DNA from: Nostoc sp. UHCC 0926
GTDB lineage: Bacteria; Cyanobacteriota; Cyanobacteriia; Cyanobacteriales; Nostocaceae
Reading direction: 5' to 3'
Length of the DNA: 64,000 bases
NCBI RefSeq assembly: GCF_028623165.1
Contig: NZ_CP117772.1
Location: forward strand, 972,474-1,036,473
Position 1 is the stretch's first letter. Each line of letters begins with the position of its first letter. Below, piece after piece: positions 62,816 through 64,000 of the stretch. A model generated the notes under the pieces. That model worked only from the letters and a program-made list of their open reading frames with translations, was not told where the DNA came from and did not search any database. The position numbers were made by a program, and so were the translations under genes.

Positions 62816-64000
62816 CTAAAGGACGCAGCGAGCGCCGTCTGCGGGGATTTTGAGGTCGATGAGGTAGTCGGCGACGATGTCGTTGACACACGCATTGCCG
62901 GCGGTGAGGGCTACACCGTGCTGTTCGCCCTCGACGGTCAGCAGGCTCGCGCCGAGCGTCTTGGCGAGGCTGATGCCGCCCTCGTGCGGGGTGCCCGGAT
63001 CGCGGGTGACCGACACGACCAAGGTTTTAGGGAGTCCTTTGATGTTCTGGGCGTAGGGGTATCCGAGGGTGGGTTTCACGCGCCAATGCTCACAGAGGTC
63101 GCGGGCGTTGACGGGCCGGCCAGTGTCCAGAAACGGTGCGACCTTGAAAATGTCGCGCGTCATCGCGCTCTCCTGCTCGGGCGTGTGGCGTTCCTCGTCG
63201 AGGCAGTTAATGGCCAGCAGGGACTCGTTGCCATTGCCGTAGCTACCGTCGGCACTGCGCTGGCTGAGGATGTCGCGCAAGAACAGCAGGGTTTTACCGC
63301 TTCCGGCCTTGAGTTCGGTGATGGCTTGGATCACCGCACGCCAGCCCGTCTCGCCGTAAAGCCCAGTGGTCACGCCGTCAATTACGGCGGTGTAAGTGAC
63401 CTCGCGTCCGTCTGCGGTGATGATCGGTTTATCAATCAGTGGCTGCACGATTTGCTGGAAGGCGGCGGTAGCTTGCTTGGGATCGGTGCCGAGCGGACAA
63501 GTCGGGGTCTTGGCGCAGAAGGCCGCCATGTTGTCGAAGGCGTGCTGGAAACCCGCAAACAGGACGCGGCGACGTTCGGTGGTGTCGGTGGTGGGGTCGA
63601 TCGCGCCGTCGAGCACCATGGCCCGCACGTTCTGCGGGAAGGTCTCGGCGTAGATCGCGCCGAGCCGGGTACCGTAGCTGACGCCGAGAAAGGAGAGCTT
63701 GTCATCTCCGAGCACCGCGCGGAGCACATCCATGTCGCGCACCACATCGCGGGTGCCGGCGTGAGCCAGAACGTCCTCGCCGCCGGAACGCTCGGCGCAT
63801 TTTTGGTACAACTGACGGGTCTCGTCATCGGTGTAGTCCTTGCCCCCGGAGTTGATCGAGTTGACAAGCTTGTCGGCCTCTCGTTCGGCATTGGTGAAGC
63901 AGTCCAAGGCTGGTGTCGAGGCCCCAACCCCGCGTGGGTCGAACCCGATCAGGTCGAACCGCTGCGTGATCGGGTGCTCACCCAAGGCGACCCCCACTAG
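62816..64000 (-). CDS. TAP-type alpha/beta hydrolase (tripeptidyl-aminopeptidase-like), 5' end beyond window
   Basis: About 394 residues, entering from the right edge, so the N terminus and any signal peptide are not seen. FDLIGFDPRGVGASTPALDC is the oxyanion region; the nucleophile is in SFLGVSYGTRLGAIYAETFP; the acid in VVSVTRDPGTPHEGGISLAK; the His in VEGEQHGVALTAGNACV. The C-terminal TAP-like domain ends LKIPADGARC. This arrangement is typical of exported actinobacterial peptidases, for example in mycobacteria and Streptomyces. GC is high. It may be recently transferred. Confidence 0.85.
   Translation of the reverse strand, partial: LVGVALGEHPITQRFDLIGFDPRGVGASTPALDCFTNAEREADKLVNSINSGGKDYTDDETRQLYQKCAERSGGEDVLAHAGTRDVVRDMDVLRAVLGDDKLSFLGVSYGTRLGAIYAETFPQNVRAMVLDGAIDPTTDTTERRRVLFAGFQHAFDNMAAFCAKTPTCPLGTDPKQATAAFQQIVQPLIDKPIITADGREVTYTAVIDGVTTGLYGETGWRAVIQAITELKAGSGKTLLFLRDILSQRSADGSYGNGNESLLAINCLDEERHTPEQESAMTRDIFKVAPFLDTGRPVNARDLCEHWRVKPTLGYPYAQNIKGLPKTLVVSVTRDPGTPHEGGISLAKTLGASLLTVEGEQHGVALTAGNACVNDIVADYLIDLKIPADGARCVL

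Noticed and set aside
62756..64000. Plus-strand frame of 414 codons at the right edge
   Set aside because: It is a shadow of the GC-rich TAP-type hydrolase on the minus strand, whose catalytic motifs are clear; the plus frame has no domain.

Overview
This window looks like DNA from a filamentous, heterocyst-type cyanobacterium of the Nostoc/Anabaena kind. The evidence is the many HIP1-like GCGATCGC sites, the dispersed short palindromic repeats typical of Nostoc, cyanobacterial IS families, and a vanadium-nitrogenase locus in which vnfD and vnfG are fused, as known in Anabaena variabilis. I see no rRNA, tRNA or CRISPR array.

Region 1 (about 0.3-24 kb) is the V-nitrogenase neighbourhood. On the minus strand lie vnfDG (a fusion with a long 11-residue-repeat linker), vnfK, and two further nitrogenase component-1-type genes in the position where vnfE and vnfN are expected. 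Upstream are a TetR regulator and a glutamine amidotransferase, then a vupABC-type vanadate transporter and an XRE/PBP-domain repressor-like gene. Next come an opine-dehydrogenase-like gene, two small paralogous genes, and an isolated NifE/VnfE-type gene on the plus strand. The upstream regions of vnfDG and of that isolated gene are duplicates of each other and share a palindrome, TAGACAG-N2-CTGTCTA. I infer that the two units are co-regulated by the molybdenum-responsive VnfR-type repressor. Expected logic: vanadate enters through VupABC; the VnfE-type scaffold helps build the cofactor; VnfDG and VnfK form the catalytic protein. vnfH, vnfN/nifN and nifB are not in the window. The pair in the vnfEN slot does not look like canonical EN and is the most interesting part.

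Region 2 (about 24-56 kb) is an IS-rich, plasmid-like graveyard. It holds TnpB, four IS630 copies or remnants, IS982, an IS4-like element, ISKra4, IS1634, ISH3-type and ISAs1 elements. Between them are intact or broken backbone genes: an AIPR-type defence gene cut by IS630, a J-domain gene cut twice, a rarA remnant, a tyrosine recombinase with a divergent HTH/zinc-ribbon gene, a strawberry-notch-type helicase/methylase pseudogene, an Rpn-type nuclease, parA and a frameshifted parB. gpmA is the one ordinary metabolic gene. The vnf locus may therefore sit on, or next to, a plasmid or integrated plasmid.

Region 3 (about 56.5-64 kb) carries small secreted or unknown proteins and then a decayed catabolic island on the minus strand: alpha/beta hydrolases, SDR, GMC oxidoreductase and AraC remnants, a saccharopine-dehydrogenase-like protein, a RidA protein and a GC-rich TAP-type hydrolase that runs off the right edge. 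The last few kilobases are clearly GC-richer than the rest, suggesting recent transfer.
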